From Anaerolineae bacterium (GTDB lineage: Bacteria > Chloroflexota > Anaerolineae > Aggregatilineales > Phototrophicaceae): a DNA stretch of 11,429 nt. Below are positions 1 to 6,978 of the stretch, in pieces. Made by a program: the position numbers and the translations under genes. The stretch's first letter is position 1. Every line of letters starts with the position of its first letter. The DNA lies in contig JALONY010000019.1 in NCBI GenBank assembly GCA_025454715.1, forward strand, positions 1 to 11,429, in the 5' to 3' direction. The notes under the pieces were generated by a model that worked only from the letters and a program-made list of their open reading frames with translations, had not been told where the DNA came from and searched no databases.

Positions 1-400
1 GGGCACGCGCCTGCAACTGCCCGAGACCCGCCTCGGCATCTTGCCCGATGTGGGCGGGACGAGCCGACTGGTGCGGGCGTTGGGGCAACCGCGTGCCAAG
101 GAATACATCCTGACCGGCAAGCCGTTCGATTTGGCCGACGCGGAGCGCTGGGGGCTGGTCAACCGCGTGGTGCCGCCCGACGGTTTGGCGGCGGCGGGGG
201 CGCAGTGGGTGGCGGAGCTGGCGCAAGCCGCGCCGCTGGCGGTGCGCTTCGCCAAGAAGGTGATTGACGGGGCGCAAGACCTTCAGCGCGGCCTGACCCT
301 AGAGGCGTGGGCGCAGAGCGTGCTGATGCACAGCGCCGACTTCGAGCGCGGGGCGATGGCCGCCCTGACCAAGCAACCGCCGGAGTGGACGGGGAAGTAA
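1..400 (+). CDS. Enoyl-CoA hydratase/isomerase family protein, C-terminal part (partial)
   Basis: The reading frame is open from base 2 and ends at TAA 398-400, leaving about 132 residues; the N-terminal half lies outside the window. The first residues contain LPETRLGILPDVGGTSRL, which matches the crotonase-fold segment holding the second catalytic glutamate (the Glu164 equivalent in rat mitochondrial hydratase), here the E of LPE. It is followed by the family-typical ILTGKPFDLADAERWGLVNRVVP and a helical C-terminus (APLAVRFAKKVIDG). Family members hydrate or isomerise enoyl-CoA thioesters in the cytoplasm, usually in beta-oxidation. The other glutamate and the oxyanion-hole segment are not visible, so the exact reaction cannot be assigned. 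The gene converges on the TIR gene with only 10 bases between stop codons, and I see no terminator there. Confidence 0.9.
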   Translation, partial: GTRLQLPETRLGILPDVGGTSRLVRALGQPRAKEYILTGKPFDLADAERWGLVNRVVPPDGLAAAGAQWVAELAQAAPLAVRFAKKVIDGAQDLQRGLTLEAWAQSVLMHSADFERGAMAALTKQPPEWTGK

Positions 401-410
401 GTGGGGCGGC

Positions 411-1733
411 TCAGGCCTGATTGTCGCGCTGGACGACCTGAGAGGTTGCGTCGATATTCCATGCCCCCTTCGTGTTGCCGCGCAAGTCACACCGCTCGAC
501 GGTTCCACGGGCGTTGTCGTGTGCATAGACTGCTTGATAGCCGTTTTTGGTGATGGTGCAAGCGCGCACGGTCGGGTTGCCGCCGGTTTTGATTTCGATG
601 CCCGAATACGCATTGCCGTAAATCTGGCAGTCCTCAATCACGCCTGCCCCGTTGTCGTTGACGAACACACCAGTTTGTTTCCCATCGCGCAAGGTGCAGC
701 GCCGGACGGTCGGGTTGCCGCCGGTTCGGATTTGGATGCCCGCCAACGCATTGCCGTATATCTGGCAGTCCTCAATCACGCCCGCGCCACTCTCGTAGAC
801 GAACACGCCTGACTGTCTTCCATCATGGAGGACGCACTCGACCAAATATGGCTGGGCGGCGGGGGTGTGGATGCCGACACACGCATTCGAGGACGAGGTC
901 ACGCTGCAATCGCTCAGGGTCAGGCGTCCGGTCGGGATGTCGATGCCAAAGCAATTGACCTGTTCGAATTTGGCCGTGCACCGGAAGCCGATGCCCGACA
1001 CCCATGCCTCGCCCGTGTTCATGATTAGGCAACTCCCCGCGTCGGATTGCACAATCACGCGGTCGCGCCCGCCCTCGCCCTCCAATGTGACCGTCTTACT
1101 CAGGGTGAGCTTGCTTTCGAGGTATGTCCCTTGCCTGACCGTGATGCGCGCACCGGCGGGGGCGGCCTGCAAGGCGTCGCCGATGCGGGTGTAATTGCCC
1201 CTGCCGCGCACATCGACCACCAGCTCGGCGGTGTAACGGCTTAATTGCCGGACGATCGGTTGCTCGAGGGTCGGGGTCGGGACGATGGCGCCGACGATCG
1301 GCTGTTTGAGGTAGCGGTTGCGCAGCTTGGCCATCGCCTCCTCGAAAAAGTCGTGCGGGATGCGTAGGGCGTTTTGGGCGCGCAGCAAGGTTTGCAGGTC
1401 GGCAGGCAGGTAGCCCATCTCGCGGTCGAAGTTCGCGCCCTCTTCAATCAGCGGCACGATGTTGCGCCCCAAGCGGACCGCCTCTTGAATCTCGCGCAAC
1501 ACCCAGTCGCCTGCGTTTTGGCACCGCACCAGCGACCCGTCCGAGATGATCAGGACGAAGTGGGCGCGGGCGGCGATTTGGTTCAGGATAATCTGGTTGA
1601 ACTGCCCGCTGTCGATGCTTTCGACATCGAAAAAGCAGTCGTAACCGTTCATTTTCAGGTCTTGGTAGATGGCGCGTCCCAAGTGTTTGCTGGCGGTTCG
1701 GCGGTATGAGATGAAGACGGTTTTGTGTTCCAT
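411..1733 (-). CDS. TIR domain protein fused to a right-handed parallel beta-helix
   Basis: The 440-residue protein has two parts. Residues 4-145 form a bacterial TIR domain: strand A VFISYRR (6-12), FFDVESI (34-40) before the BB-loop region, FVLIISDGSL (59-68), then DWVLREIQEAV (76-86). Glu81 in that last stretch sits where TIR NADases carry their catalytic glutamate. After a proline-containing linker, residues 170-425 look like a right-handed beta-helix (pectate-lyase/NosD-like) with coils of 22-23 residues, including two 46-residue repeats at 309-354 and 355-400. The helix start YTRIGDALQAAPAGARITV is typical of such repeats. No signal peptide or membrane helix is seen, so it is probably cytoplasmic. 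The TIR part could cleave NAD+ or serve as an adaptor, and the beta-helix may bind a glycan or protein; both roles are inference. The ATG at 1733 has only a weak GAG upstream, but strand A follows directly. Confidence 0.88.
   Translation of the reverse strand: MEHKTVFISYRRTASKHLGRAIYQDLKMNGYDCFFDVESIDSGQFNQIILNQIAARAHFVLIISDGSLVRCQNAGDWVLREIQEAVRLGRNIVPLIEEGANFDREMGYLPADLQTLLRAQNALRIPHDFFEEAMAKLRNRYLKQPIVGAIVPTPTLEQPIVRQLSRYTAELVVDVRGRGNYTRIGDALQAAPAGARITVRQGTYLESKLTLSKTVTLEGEGGRDRVIVQSDAGSCLIMNTGEAWVSGIGFRCTAKFEQVNCFGIDIPTGRLTLSDCSVTSSSNACVGIHTPAAQPYLVECVLHDGRQSGVFVYESGAGVIEDCQIYGNALAGIQIRTGGNPTVRRCTLRDGKQTGVFVNDNGAGVIEDCQIYGNAYSGIEIKTGGNPTVRACTITKNGYQAVYAHDNARGTVERCDLRGNTKGAWNIDATSQVVQRDNQA
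534..809 (-). repeat. Two in-frame 138-bp direct repeats (beta-helix double coils)
   Basis: Residues 309-354 and 355-400 of the TIR/beta-helix protein align without gaps, 31 of 46 positions identical (shared GAGVIEDCQIYGNA and TGGNPTVR). At DNA level the 20-mer at 623-642 recurs exactly at 761-780, an offset of 138 bases. Each unit equals two 23-residue coils. A third, weaker half copy follows (AVYAHDNARGTVERCDLRGN, 401-420). Confidence 0.9.
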
Positions 1734-1755
1734 GGCGGTTGCTCGTCAGGGTTTG

Positions 1756-1813
1756 GTTTTGCGGGGCGGCACCCGCCCGATTATAGCACGGAAGGGCACG
1801 CACCCCGCAAAAC
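1756..1813 (-). promoter_or_regulatory. Probable promoter of the TIR gene inside an 11-bp inverted repeat
   Basis: On the minus strand an extended -10, TGC-TATAAT (1788-1780), lies about 47 bases upstream of the ATG. No good -35 is present at 17 bases; TTGCGG occurs 19 bases upstream. The block is flanked by perfect 11-bp inverted arms, GTTTTGCGGGG at 1756-1766 and CCCCGCAAAAC at 1803-1813. They would lie roughly at +7 to +17 and -30 to -40, as an operator or a hairpin might. The hairpin could also serve as the end of the msrA transcript, since it starts 16 bases after that stop. Confidence 0.5.
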
Positions 1814-1828
1814 ATGCGCCAACCCCGA

Positions 1829-2371
1829 CTAGCGCTTGAGCCGATCCATGAACTGCTTGCGGAACTTGGCCACCTTGGGCGCGACCACGAACTGGCAATA
1901 GCCCTGTTGCGGGTTGCGGGCGAAATACTCTTGGTGGTAGTCCTCGGCGATGTAGAACGTCTCGGCGGGCACGATTTGCGTGACGATCGGGCTGGGGTAC
2001 ACGCGCTGCGCGGTCAATTCGGCGGTCAGGGCGTCGGCGAGTTGCTTTTGGGCGGGCGAGTGGTAGAAGATGGCCGAGCGGTATTGCGTGCCGACATCCG
2101 CGCCCTGCCGGTTGAGGGTGGTCGGGTCGTGGATGGTGTAAAACACGCCCAAAATATCGACATACGAGGCCACGTTGGGATCGAACGTGACGCGCACCAC
2201 CTCGGCGTGGCCGGTCGTGCCGTCGCACACCTGCTTGTAGGTCGGGTTGACGACGTGGCCGCCCATATAGCCCGACTCGACCGAGATGACGCCGCGCAGT
2301 TGGTCATAGACCGCCTCGAGGCACCAAAAACACCCACCACCCAGCGTGGCGACTTCGTATTGTGCTGACAT
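1829..2371 (-). CDS. msrA: Peptide methionine-S-sulfoxide reductase MsrA
   Basis: The 180-residue protein repairs oxidised methionine by reducing methionine-S-sulfoxide, free or in proteins, with thioredoxin as usual reductant. The family signature [10 protein letters not shown] is at residues 11-20, with catalytic Cys14. Glu57 (GTTGHAEVV) and [12 protein letters not shown] (92-103) form the substrate pocket. Cys159 in [17 protein letters not shown] is at the position of a C-terminal resolving cysteine. The length is normal for a cytoplasmic MsrA and there is no MsrB fusion. The ATG at 2371 has a good Shine-Dalgarno, AGGAG, ten bases upstream. The gene lies downstream of groEL but beyond two hairpins, so it is probably transcribed separately. 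A small inverted repeat, AAACTC-N2-GAGTTT (2402-2415), lies in its leader. Confidence 0.97.
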   Translation of the reverse strand: MSAQYEVATLGGGCFWCLEAVYDQLRGVISVESGYMGGHVVNPTYKQVCDGTTGHAEVVRVTFDPNVASYVDILGVFYTIHDPTTLNRQGADVGTQYRSAIFYHSPAQKQLADALTAELTAQRVYPSPIVTQIVPAETFYIAEDYHQEYFARNPQQGYCQFVVAPKVAKFRKQFMDRLKR

Positions 2372-2401
2372 CGTGCAAATACTCCTGTACGAACGACCAT
2401 G

Positions 2402-2415
2402 AAACTCACGAGTTT
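2402..2415. promoter_or_regulatory. Small inverted repeat in the msrA upstream region
   Basis: AAACTC-AC-GAGTTT has two perfect 6-bp arms, about 31 bases upstream of the msrA ATG. It overlaps the best, still weak, -10 candidate (TAAACT on the minus strand). It may be an operator, but short palindromes also occur by chance. Confidence 0.3.
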
Positions 2416-2449
2416 AGACGCGCCCAGCCCCGCCCAACGCACCAACGAA

Positions 2450-2474
2450 AACACCCCCGATAAACGGGGGTGTT
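2450..2474 (-). terminator. Rho-independent terminator of the groESL operon
   Basis: A 10-bp perfect stem (AACACCCCCG / CGGGGGTGTT) with loop ATAAA. On the minus strand the stem runs into TTTTCGTT. It lies 53 bases after the groEL stop and ahead of msrA. Confidence 0.8.
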
Positions 2475-2480
2475 GGGGGG

Positions 2481-2505
2481 CGCGCACCGGTCGTGCCGGT
2501 GCGCG
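2481..2505 (-). terminator. Second hairpin directly after groEL
   Basis: A 10-bp perfect stem (CGCGCACCGG / CCGGTGCGCG) with a 5-base loop, placed between the groEL stop and the T-tailed terminator. It lacks its own T-run, so it may protect the mRNA 3' end or help termination rather than terminate alone. Confidence 0.55.
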
Positions 2506-2526
2506 GGGGGTGTGATGCCGGTCGGA

Positions 2527-4164
2527 CTAGAAGTCCATGCCGCCGCCCTGCGGCATGGCCGGAGCCTTCTCCTCTTCCTTCACGTCGGTGATCAACGCTT
2601 CGGTGGTGAGGATCATGCTGGCGATGCTGGCGGCGTTGGCCACCGCGCTGCGGGTGACCTTGGCGGGGTCGGGGATGCCCGCGCCAATCATGTCGGTGTA
2701 CTCACCGGTCATGACGTTGTAGCCGATGCGGGTGTTGCCGCTCTCCTTTTGCAGGCGGCGCACCTCTTGGATGACCACCGCGCCGTCCTCGCCCGCGTTG
2801 CCGGTGATTTTCTTCATCGGCACTTCGAGGGCGCGGCGGAGGATGTTGATGCCGGTGTTCTCGTCATCGGTGCTCAGCTTGGCGCCGTCCAGCGCACGCA
2901 CGGCGTTGACCAAAGCCACGCCGCCGCCCGGCACGATGCCTTCTTCGACCGCGGCGCGGGTCGCGCCCAGCGCGTCCTCGACACGGTGCTTCTTTTCCTT
3001 CAGCTCGGTCTCGGTGGCCGCGCCGACGCGGATGATGGCGACGCCGCCGCTCAGCTTGGCGAGGCGCTCTTGCAGCTTCTCGCGGTCATAGTCGCTGGTG
3101 GTCAGGTCGATTTCGCGGCGGATTTCCTCGATGCGCGCCTTGATGTCGGCCTCGTTGCCCGCGCCATCGACGATGACGGTGTTGTCCTTGCTGCTCACGA
3201 CCTTGCCAGCGCGACCGAGGTCGGCCAGCGTGACGGTCTCGAGGCGGCGACCGGTCTCTTCGCTGATGACGGTGCCACCGGTCAGGATGGCGATGTCGCG
3301 CAGCATGGCCTTGCGGCGGTCACCGAAGCCGGGCGCCTTGACGGCCAGCACGTTGAGCAAGCCGCGCAGCTTGTTGAGCACGAGGGTGGCCAGCGCTTCG
3401 CCGTCCACGTCCTCGGCGATGATGACCAGCTCGCGGCGGCCAATCTGCATCAGCTTCTCCAGCACGGGCACGATGTCCTGCGCGGCGCTGATCTTCTTCT
3501 CGTAAATCAGGATGTAGGCGTCTTGGATGATCGCCTCCATCGTCTCGCCGCTGGTGATGAAGTACGGGCTGATGTAGCCGCGATCGAACTGCATCCCCTC
3601 GACGTACTCGGTCTCGAACTCGACACCACGGCTCTCTTCGACCGTGATGACGCCGTCCTTGCCGACCTTGTCCATCACCTCGGCAATCAAGTTGCCGATT
3701 TCGGCGTCTTGGGCGCTGACGCTGGCGACTTGGGCGATTTCGTCCTTGGTCTCGATGGCCGTGGCCTGCTCGCGGATGTAGCGCACCACGAGGTCAGCGG
3801 CGTGCATGATGCCCTTCTTCAGCTGCATCGGGTTGGCACCGGCGGCCACGTTCTTGAGGCCTTCGTTGACGATGGCCTGCGCCAAGACGGTGGCGGTGGT
3901 GGTGCCGTCGCTGGCCGCGTCGTCGGTCTTGGTGGCGGCTTCCTTCAGCAGCTGGGCGCCCATGTTCTCATACGGGTCTTCCAGCTCGATCTCCTTGGCC
4001 ACGGTCACGCCGTCGTGGGTGACGGTGGGGGCGCCGAACTTCTTGTCGAGGGCGACGTTGCGGCCTTTGGGCCCCAGCGTGGTGCTGACGGCGGTGGCCA
4101 GCTTATCGACACCGGCTTGCAGGCGGCGGCGGGCTTCTTCTTTGAACAGCAGTTGCTTCGGCAT
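2527..4164 (-). CDS. groEL: Chaperonin GroEL (Hsp60)
   Basis: The 545-residue protein has the normal length and builds the 14-subunit double ring that folds proteins in the cytoplasm with ATP and GroES. Nucleotide-binding motifs are intact: TLGPKGRNV (29-37), Asp51 in [24 protein letters not shown] from residue 86, and near the C-terminus [15 protein letters not shown] followed by PGGGVAL. The aspartate of VEDAL corresponds to catalytic Asp398 of E. coli GroEL. The tail is a short GGGMDF rather than a long GGM repeat. The ATG at 4164 is preceded by AGGAGA nine bases upstream. It follows groES by 59 bases in the same operon, under the shared CIRCE promoter, and ends before two hairpins. Only this groEL copy is visible, and nothing suggests divergence from a housekeeping chaperonin. 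Confidence 0.99.
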   Translation of the reverse strand: MPKQLLFKEEARRRLQAGVDKLATAVSTTLGPKGRNVALDKKFGAPTVTHDGVTVAKEIELEDPYENMGAQLLKEAATKTDDAASDGTTTATVLAQAIVNEGLKNVAAGANPMQLKKGIMHAADLVVRYIREQATAIETKDEIAQVASVSAQDAEIGNLIAEVMDKVGKDGVITVEESRGVEFETEYVEGMQFDRGYISPYFITSGETMEAIIQDAYILIYEKKISAAQDIVPVLEKLMQIGRRELVIIAEDVDGEALATLVLNKLRGLLNVLAVKAPGFGDRRKAMLRDIAILTGGTVISEETGRRLETVTLADLGRAGKVVSSKDNTVIVDGAGNEADIKARIEEIRREIDLTTSDYDREKLQERLAKLSGGVAIIRVGAATETELKEKKHRVEDALGATRAAVEEGIVPGGGVALVNAVRALDGAKLSTDDENTGINILRRALEVPMKKITGNAGEDGAVVIQEVRRLQKESGNTRIGYNVMTGEYTDMIGAGIPDPAKVTRSAVANAASIASMILTTEALITDVKEEEKAPAMPQGGGMDF

Positions 4165-4223
4165 GGGTTAGTCTCTCCTAAAGCGCGTTATGCGATGCGT
4201 GGGTGGGTGGGGTGACGGGGGTC

Positions 4224-4511
4224 TTACTCGAGGATGCCGAGGATGTCGGCTTCCTTCATGATCAACAGCTTCTTGCCGTCAATCTTGATTTCGGTGCCAG
4301 CATACTTGGCGAACAGCACCAAATCGCCAGCCTTCACGTCCATATCGATGCGCTTGCCGCTCTCGTCGCGGCGGCCAGCACCGGCGGCCAAGACCTTGCC
4401 CTGTTGCGGCTTTTCCTTGGCGGTCTCGGGCAGCAACAAGCCGCCTGCGATGGTCTCTTCTTTTTCGACCGGCTCAACCAAAATGCGGTCGCCCAAAGGA
4501 CGGATGTTCAT
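4224..4511 (-). CDS. groES: Co-chaperonin GroES (Hsp10)
   Basis: The 95-residue protein forms the heptameric lid of the GroEL chamber. It begins with [19 protein letters not shown], the family hallmark. The mobile loop that contacts GroEL is recognisable as [17 protein letters not shown] (19-35), with the IxGG-hydrophobic core. The C-terminal segment [22 protein letters not shown] is also standard. ATG 4511 has GAGGAG nine bases upstream. It is the first gene of the operon; the leader between the predicted transcription start and the ATG is about 95 bases and carries the CIRCE operator at its 5' end, as expected for HrcA-repressed chaperone genes. Confidence 0.99.
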   Translation of the reverse strand: MNIRPLGDRILVEPVEKEETIAGGLLLPETAKEKPQQGKVLAAGAGRRDESGKRIDMDVKAGDLVLFAKYAGTEIKIDGKKLLIMKEADILGILE

Positions 4512-4575
4512 GGTGGGTTGCTCCTCGTAACGCTGATGATAATCGCGTGCGTCAGACAGTCAGGGTGGGGCGTTT

Positions 4576-4602
4576 TTAGCACTCTCGCGCCCACACTGCT
4601 AA
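4576..4602. promoter_or_regulatory. CIRCE operator (HrcA binding site)
   Basis: TTAGCACTC at 4576-4584, a 9-base spacer, and CACTGCTAA at 4594-4602. The consensus is TTAGCACTC-N9-GAGTGCTAA, so one arm is perfect and the other matches 7 of 9. It begins 11 bases downstream of the -10, at the transcription start, the classical place for HrcA repression of groESL. hrcA itself is not in the window. Confidence 0.95.
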
Positions 4603-4613
4603 TTTACGACATC

Positions 4614-4642
4614 ACTATAGGTCTGCCCTGCTGGGTTGTCAA
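4614..4642 (-). promoter_or_regulatory. groESL promoter (sigma70/SigA type)
   Basis: On the minus strand TTGACA (4642-4637), exactly 17 bases of spacer, then TATAGT (4619-4614): a perfect -35 and a 5/6 -10. The CIRCE element follows at once, so vegetative transcription under HrcA repression is expected. Confidence 0.93.
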
Positions 4643-4659
4643 GCGGGGAGTGCGGTTTT

Positions 4660-4686
4660 CTAGCAGAGATTTAATACAAGTGCTAA
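4660..4686. promoter_or_regulatory. Second, degenerate CIRCE-like element
   Basis: CTAGCAGAG (4660-4668), a 9-base spacer, AAGTGCTAA (4678-4686). The matches to the CIRCE arms are 5/9 and 8/9, with the exact canonical spacing. It lies 18 bases upstream of the groESL -35 and 8 bases after the stop of the ATPase gene. It could be a second HrcA site or a decayed copy. Confidence 0.5.
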
Positions 4687-4694
4687 CGCCGGCC

Positions 4695-5984
4695 TTATCC
4701 GCCCAGCACGACGGTCGGGAGCGGGTCGGGGGTGACTGGGGACGGCGCGCCCAGCGCAATCAGCAGCAGCAACAGCCCGACCACCACGCCCAGCACGATT
4801 AACCACAGGCGGGTGGTGCGCGGGCTGGGCAACGAGTCGGGGGGCGGGGTGGGCGCGGCGCGGCGCAGGTGGTCGCGCCGGACGGTCTCGCGTACCCATT
4901 GCTCGAACACCTCGGCGCGGATTCGCACGTCGCGGTGGGCATGATCAACCAGCTCGAAGAACTCGAGGCGGCGCAACACGCTAAAAATGGCGGTCAAATC
5001 CAGCGGGTACTCGCTGTCGGTCAGCCACGCCTCGACCTGTTCGGCGGCGATGGGCTTGTCGGGCTGGGCGTAGTGCAGGTGCGCCAGCGCGACCATCACG
5101 ACCTGCTCGTCGGCGGTCAGGTTGTCCCAGAGCAGCCCGAAGCCCGGGCGCGCCCACAGCAACAGGTCGGGGGTGATGGCGCGCAGGTGCTCGGTCTTGT
5201 AATAATTGCCACGGGCGTAATCGTGCGCCAACGCCGCGGCGCGCAAGGTCAGCTCGGGTGCGCCGCCGGTCATGCGGTGCAAGGCCAGCGCATAGCCCGA
5301 CTCGCTGCCGCCGCGCCCGTGCGTCAGCAATTGCTCGACCTCGGCGGACGAAAACGCGCTCAGGCGCAGGGTGCTCTCGGCTTGGGTCAGTGGCGCGAGG
5401 TTGGCCATGCGCGCCTCGGCGTCGAGGTGGGCGGTCAGGACGAGGCCGAGTTGCGTGCCCAACAGCATCCCGACCGCCGCGCCGAGGTCGGTGGGCAGGT
5501 CGCCGCGCTGCACGGCGTCGGCCAGTGGCTCGGCGTTGTCCATCACCCAGACGAGGCGGCGGTGCGGGCGGATGAGCTGGTACAATTCGGGCAGGCCGCG
5601 CTGGGCGAACCACACGCGCAGGTCGGCGGCGGGCTTGTCGTCGGGGAAATGCGGCAGGCGGTGCACCGATAGGCCGCGGGCGGCGGCGGCGTGCTTGGCC
5701 GCCTCCCACGCCATGTGCCAAAACGCGGTCTCGTCGCGGGTGGTCTGGGGCGTCAGCCCACAGTCCGCCCACACGAACGACTCATCGAAGCGCTGGCGTA
5801 GGGCGCGCAGGAACGCGGTGCGCCCACTGCGCCGCCGACCCAGCAATAGGACGGCCTGCGTGACGGGTGCGCCGGTTAGGTGTTGATGTACACGGGCAAA
5901 CAGCACCTCACGCCCGACGAACGGCAGATTGGGCTGGGTGGGGTCGAACGGGTTGGCGGAGGCGGGCATGGTTCTGCGGCTCAC
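4695..5984 (-). CDS. AAA-type/STAND-like ATPase domain protein with C-terminal membrane helix
   Basis: I recognise the general fold but not a specific family name. The 429 residues start with [16 protein letters not shown] (21-36), the box that precedes the P-loop in AAA_16/Orc1-like ATPases. Walker A is GRRRSGRT (49-56), with Arg55 in place of the usual lysine. Walker B is RLVWVMDN (143-150), with Asn after the Asp. LVLTAHL (181-187) resembles sensor 1. Residues 288-372 look like a winged-helix module. A proline-rich stretch (378-388) leads to one hydrophobic helix (392-412, [20 protein letters not shown]) and a short tail, so the ATPase part is probably cytoplasmic and tail-anchored. The start is GTG 5984 or ATG 5969; neither has a strong Shine-Dalgarno. 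The gene is divergent from fabI. Function unknown; a regulatory or scaffold role is possible. Confidence 0.78.
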   Translation of the reverse strand: MSRRTMPASANPFDPTQPNLPFVGREVLFARVHQHLTGAPVTQAVLLLGRRRSGRTAFLRALRQRFDESFVWADCGLTPQTTRDETAFWHMAWEAAKHAAAARGLSVHRLPHFPDDKPAADLRVWFAQRGLPELYQLIRPHRRLVWVMDNAEPLADAVQRGDLPTDLGAAVGMLLGTQLGLVLTAHLDAEARMANLAPLTQAESTLRLSAFSSAEVEQLLTHGRGGSESGYALALHRMTGGAPELTLRAAALAHDYARGNYYKTEHLRAITPDLLLWARPGFGLLWDNLTADEQVVMVALAHLHYAQPDKPIAAEQVEAWLTDSEYPLDLTAIFSVLRRLEFFELVDHAHRDVRIRAEVFEQWVRETVRRDHLRRAAPTPPPDSLPSPRTTRLWLIVLGVVVGLLLLLIALGAPSPVTPDPLPTVVLGG

Positions 5985-6006
5985 TTTCGCGGCGAAACTC
6001 GATGCT

Positions 6007-6036
6007 ACTATAGCGCAATTGCCGTGGGTTTATCTA
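6007..6036 (-). promoter_or_regulatory. Candidate promoter for the ATPase gene, overlapping the fabI leader
   Basis: Minus strand TAGATA (6036-6031), 18 bases, TATAGT (6012-6007). The -35 matches 4/6 and the -10 matches 5/6. The same bases also read TACTAT (6006-6011) on the plus strand, a possible but weaker -10 for fabI. The two divergent genes share only about 80 bases. Confidence 0.35.
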
Positions 6037-6063
6037 GCAACCACCACAGAGGGGACACACATC

Positions 6064-6861
6064 ATGGGTCTTTTGGACGGGAAAATCGCGCTGGTCTTCG
6101 GCGTCGCCAATAAGGACAGTATCGGTTGGGGCATCGCCAAGCGCTTGCACGCCGAGGGCGCGACCATCGCCCTGAGCTACGCCAGCGAGACGCTGGCCAA
6201 GCGCGTCAAGCCACTGGCCGAGGAGGTCGGGGCGACCTTCGTCGAGTTGTGCGACGTGGGCAGCGATGAGCAATTGGACGCGGTATTCGCCAAATTCGCC
6301 GAGCAATATGGGCGCTTGGACGTGCTGGTGCACTCGGTGGCCTATGCCCCGCGTGAAGACCTCGGTGGGCGCTTCTTGGACGTGTCCCGCGAGGGCTTCA
6401 AGATTGCCATGGACATCAGCGCCTATAGCTTGATTGCGATGTGCAAGCGCGCCGAGGGCTTGATGCAGCCCGGCAGCACGGTGATGAGCATGAGCTATTA
6501 TGCCGCCGAGAAGGTGATGCCCAAGTACAACGTGATGGCCATCGCCAAGGCCGCCCTAGAGAACATCACGCGCTATTTGGCCGCCGACCTCGGCCCCAAG
6601 GGCGTGCGCGTCAATGCCATCAGCGCGGGGCCCATCAAGACGCTGGCGGCCATGGGCGTGCCGGGGATTCGCGCTATGTTGCGTTTCAACGAGAAATCAT
6701 CGCCCTTGCGCGGCAACGTCAGCCAAGACGACGTGGGCAAGACGGCGGTCTATCTGGCGTCCGACCTCTCGACCGGCGTGACCGGCGAAATCATCTACGT
6801 CGATTGCGGCTATAACATCCTCGGCCTGACCGCGACCGAGGAAGAAATCGCGCAGTTCTAG
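6064..6861 (+). CDS. fabI: Enoyl-[acyl-carrier-protein] reductase FabI
   Basis: The 265-residue cytoplasmic enzyme reduces the enoyl-ACP double bond with NAD(P)H, the last step of each fatty-acid elongation round (FAS II). It is a divergent SDR: the start [27 protein letters not shown] holds the nucleotide-binding motif, and the FabI-type catalytic pair Tyr155-x6-Lys162 (YNVMAIAK) is present, with Tyr145 upstream. [16 protein letters not shown] (181-196) is the conserved substrate-loop region. Residue 93 is Ala where E. coli FabI has Gly93, a position linked to triclosan sensitivity; Ala also occurs there in some other FabI proteins. ATG 6064 was chosen because the family N-terminus MGLLDGK begins there and GAGGGG lies nine bases upstream; the open frame extends to 5929 without homologous sequence. 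Confidence 0.97.
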   Translation: MGLLDGKIALVFGVANKDSIGWGIAKRLHAEGATIALSYASETLAKRVKPLAEEVGATFVELCDVGSDEQLDAVFAKFAEQYGRLDVLVHSVAYAPREDLGGRFLDVSREGFKIAMDISAYSLIAMCKRAEGLMQPGSTVMSMSYYAAEKVMPKYNVMAIAKAALENITRYLAADLGPKGVRVNAISAGPIKTLAAMGVPGIRAMLRFNEKSSPLRGNVSQDDVGKTAVYLASDLSTGVTGEIIYVDCGYNILGLTATEEEIAQF

Positions 6862-6867
6862 CGCCGC

Positions 6868-6900
6868 CGCCCCCTTCCTCACCGGTTGAAGAAGGGGGCG
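6868..6900. terminator. Hairpin between convergent fabI and the shikimate-kinase-like gene
   Basis: CGCCCCCTT (6868-6876) pairs with AAGGGGGCG (6892-6900), a 9-bp perfect stem with a 15-base loop. It lies 6 bases after the fabI stop. There is no T-run on either strand, so termination efficiency is uncertain. Confidence 0.5.
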
Positions 6901-6902
6901 CA

Positions 6903-6978
6903 GTAGGGGCACAGCGTGCTGCGCCCGCCCCTGCACCCACCAGTCCGTAGGGGCGCGGATTGCCGCCGCGCCCGCTAC
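6903..6978. repeat. Two palindromic GTAGGGGC-type intergenic repeats
   Basis: Unit one (6903-6934) begins GTAGGGGC and ends GCCCCTGC, complementary at 7 of 8 positions. Unit two (6947-6978) begins GTAGGGGCGCGG and ends CCGCGCCCGCTAC, its reverse complement apart from one inserted base. The units are separated by 12 bases. They look like a dispersed, foldable intergenic repeat. The second supplies the TAG stop (6975-6977) of the shikimate-kinase-like gene. Confidence 0.55.

Noticed and set aside
401..410. Terminator between the two convergent first genes
   Set aside because: Only 10 bases separate the stop codons and no hairpin is visible there.
534..809. Regularly spaced repeats that might suggest a CRISPR array
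   Set aside because: They are in frame, diverge like protein repeats and encode beta-helix coils; there are only two units and no spacers.
411..1733. Thoeris or CBASS-type defence operon
   Set aside because: Neighbours are an enoyl-CoA hydratase and msrA; no ThsA-like, cyclase or nuclease partner gene is in the window.
2470..4215. Long open frame antisense to groEL (581 codons)
   Set aside because: High-GC codon bias leaves the opposite strand open; the translation is a low-complexity Ala/Gly/Asp/Leu-rich shadow and groEL is unmistakable.
5929..6063. N-terminal extension of FabI to an upstream start
   Set aside because: The extension overlaps the divergent ATPase gene and its promoter, has no homology to FabI, and ATG 6064 has a strong Shine-Dalgarno.
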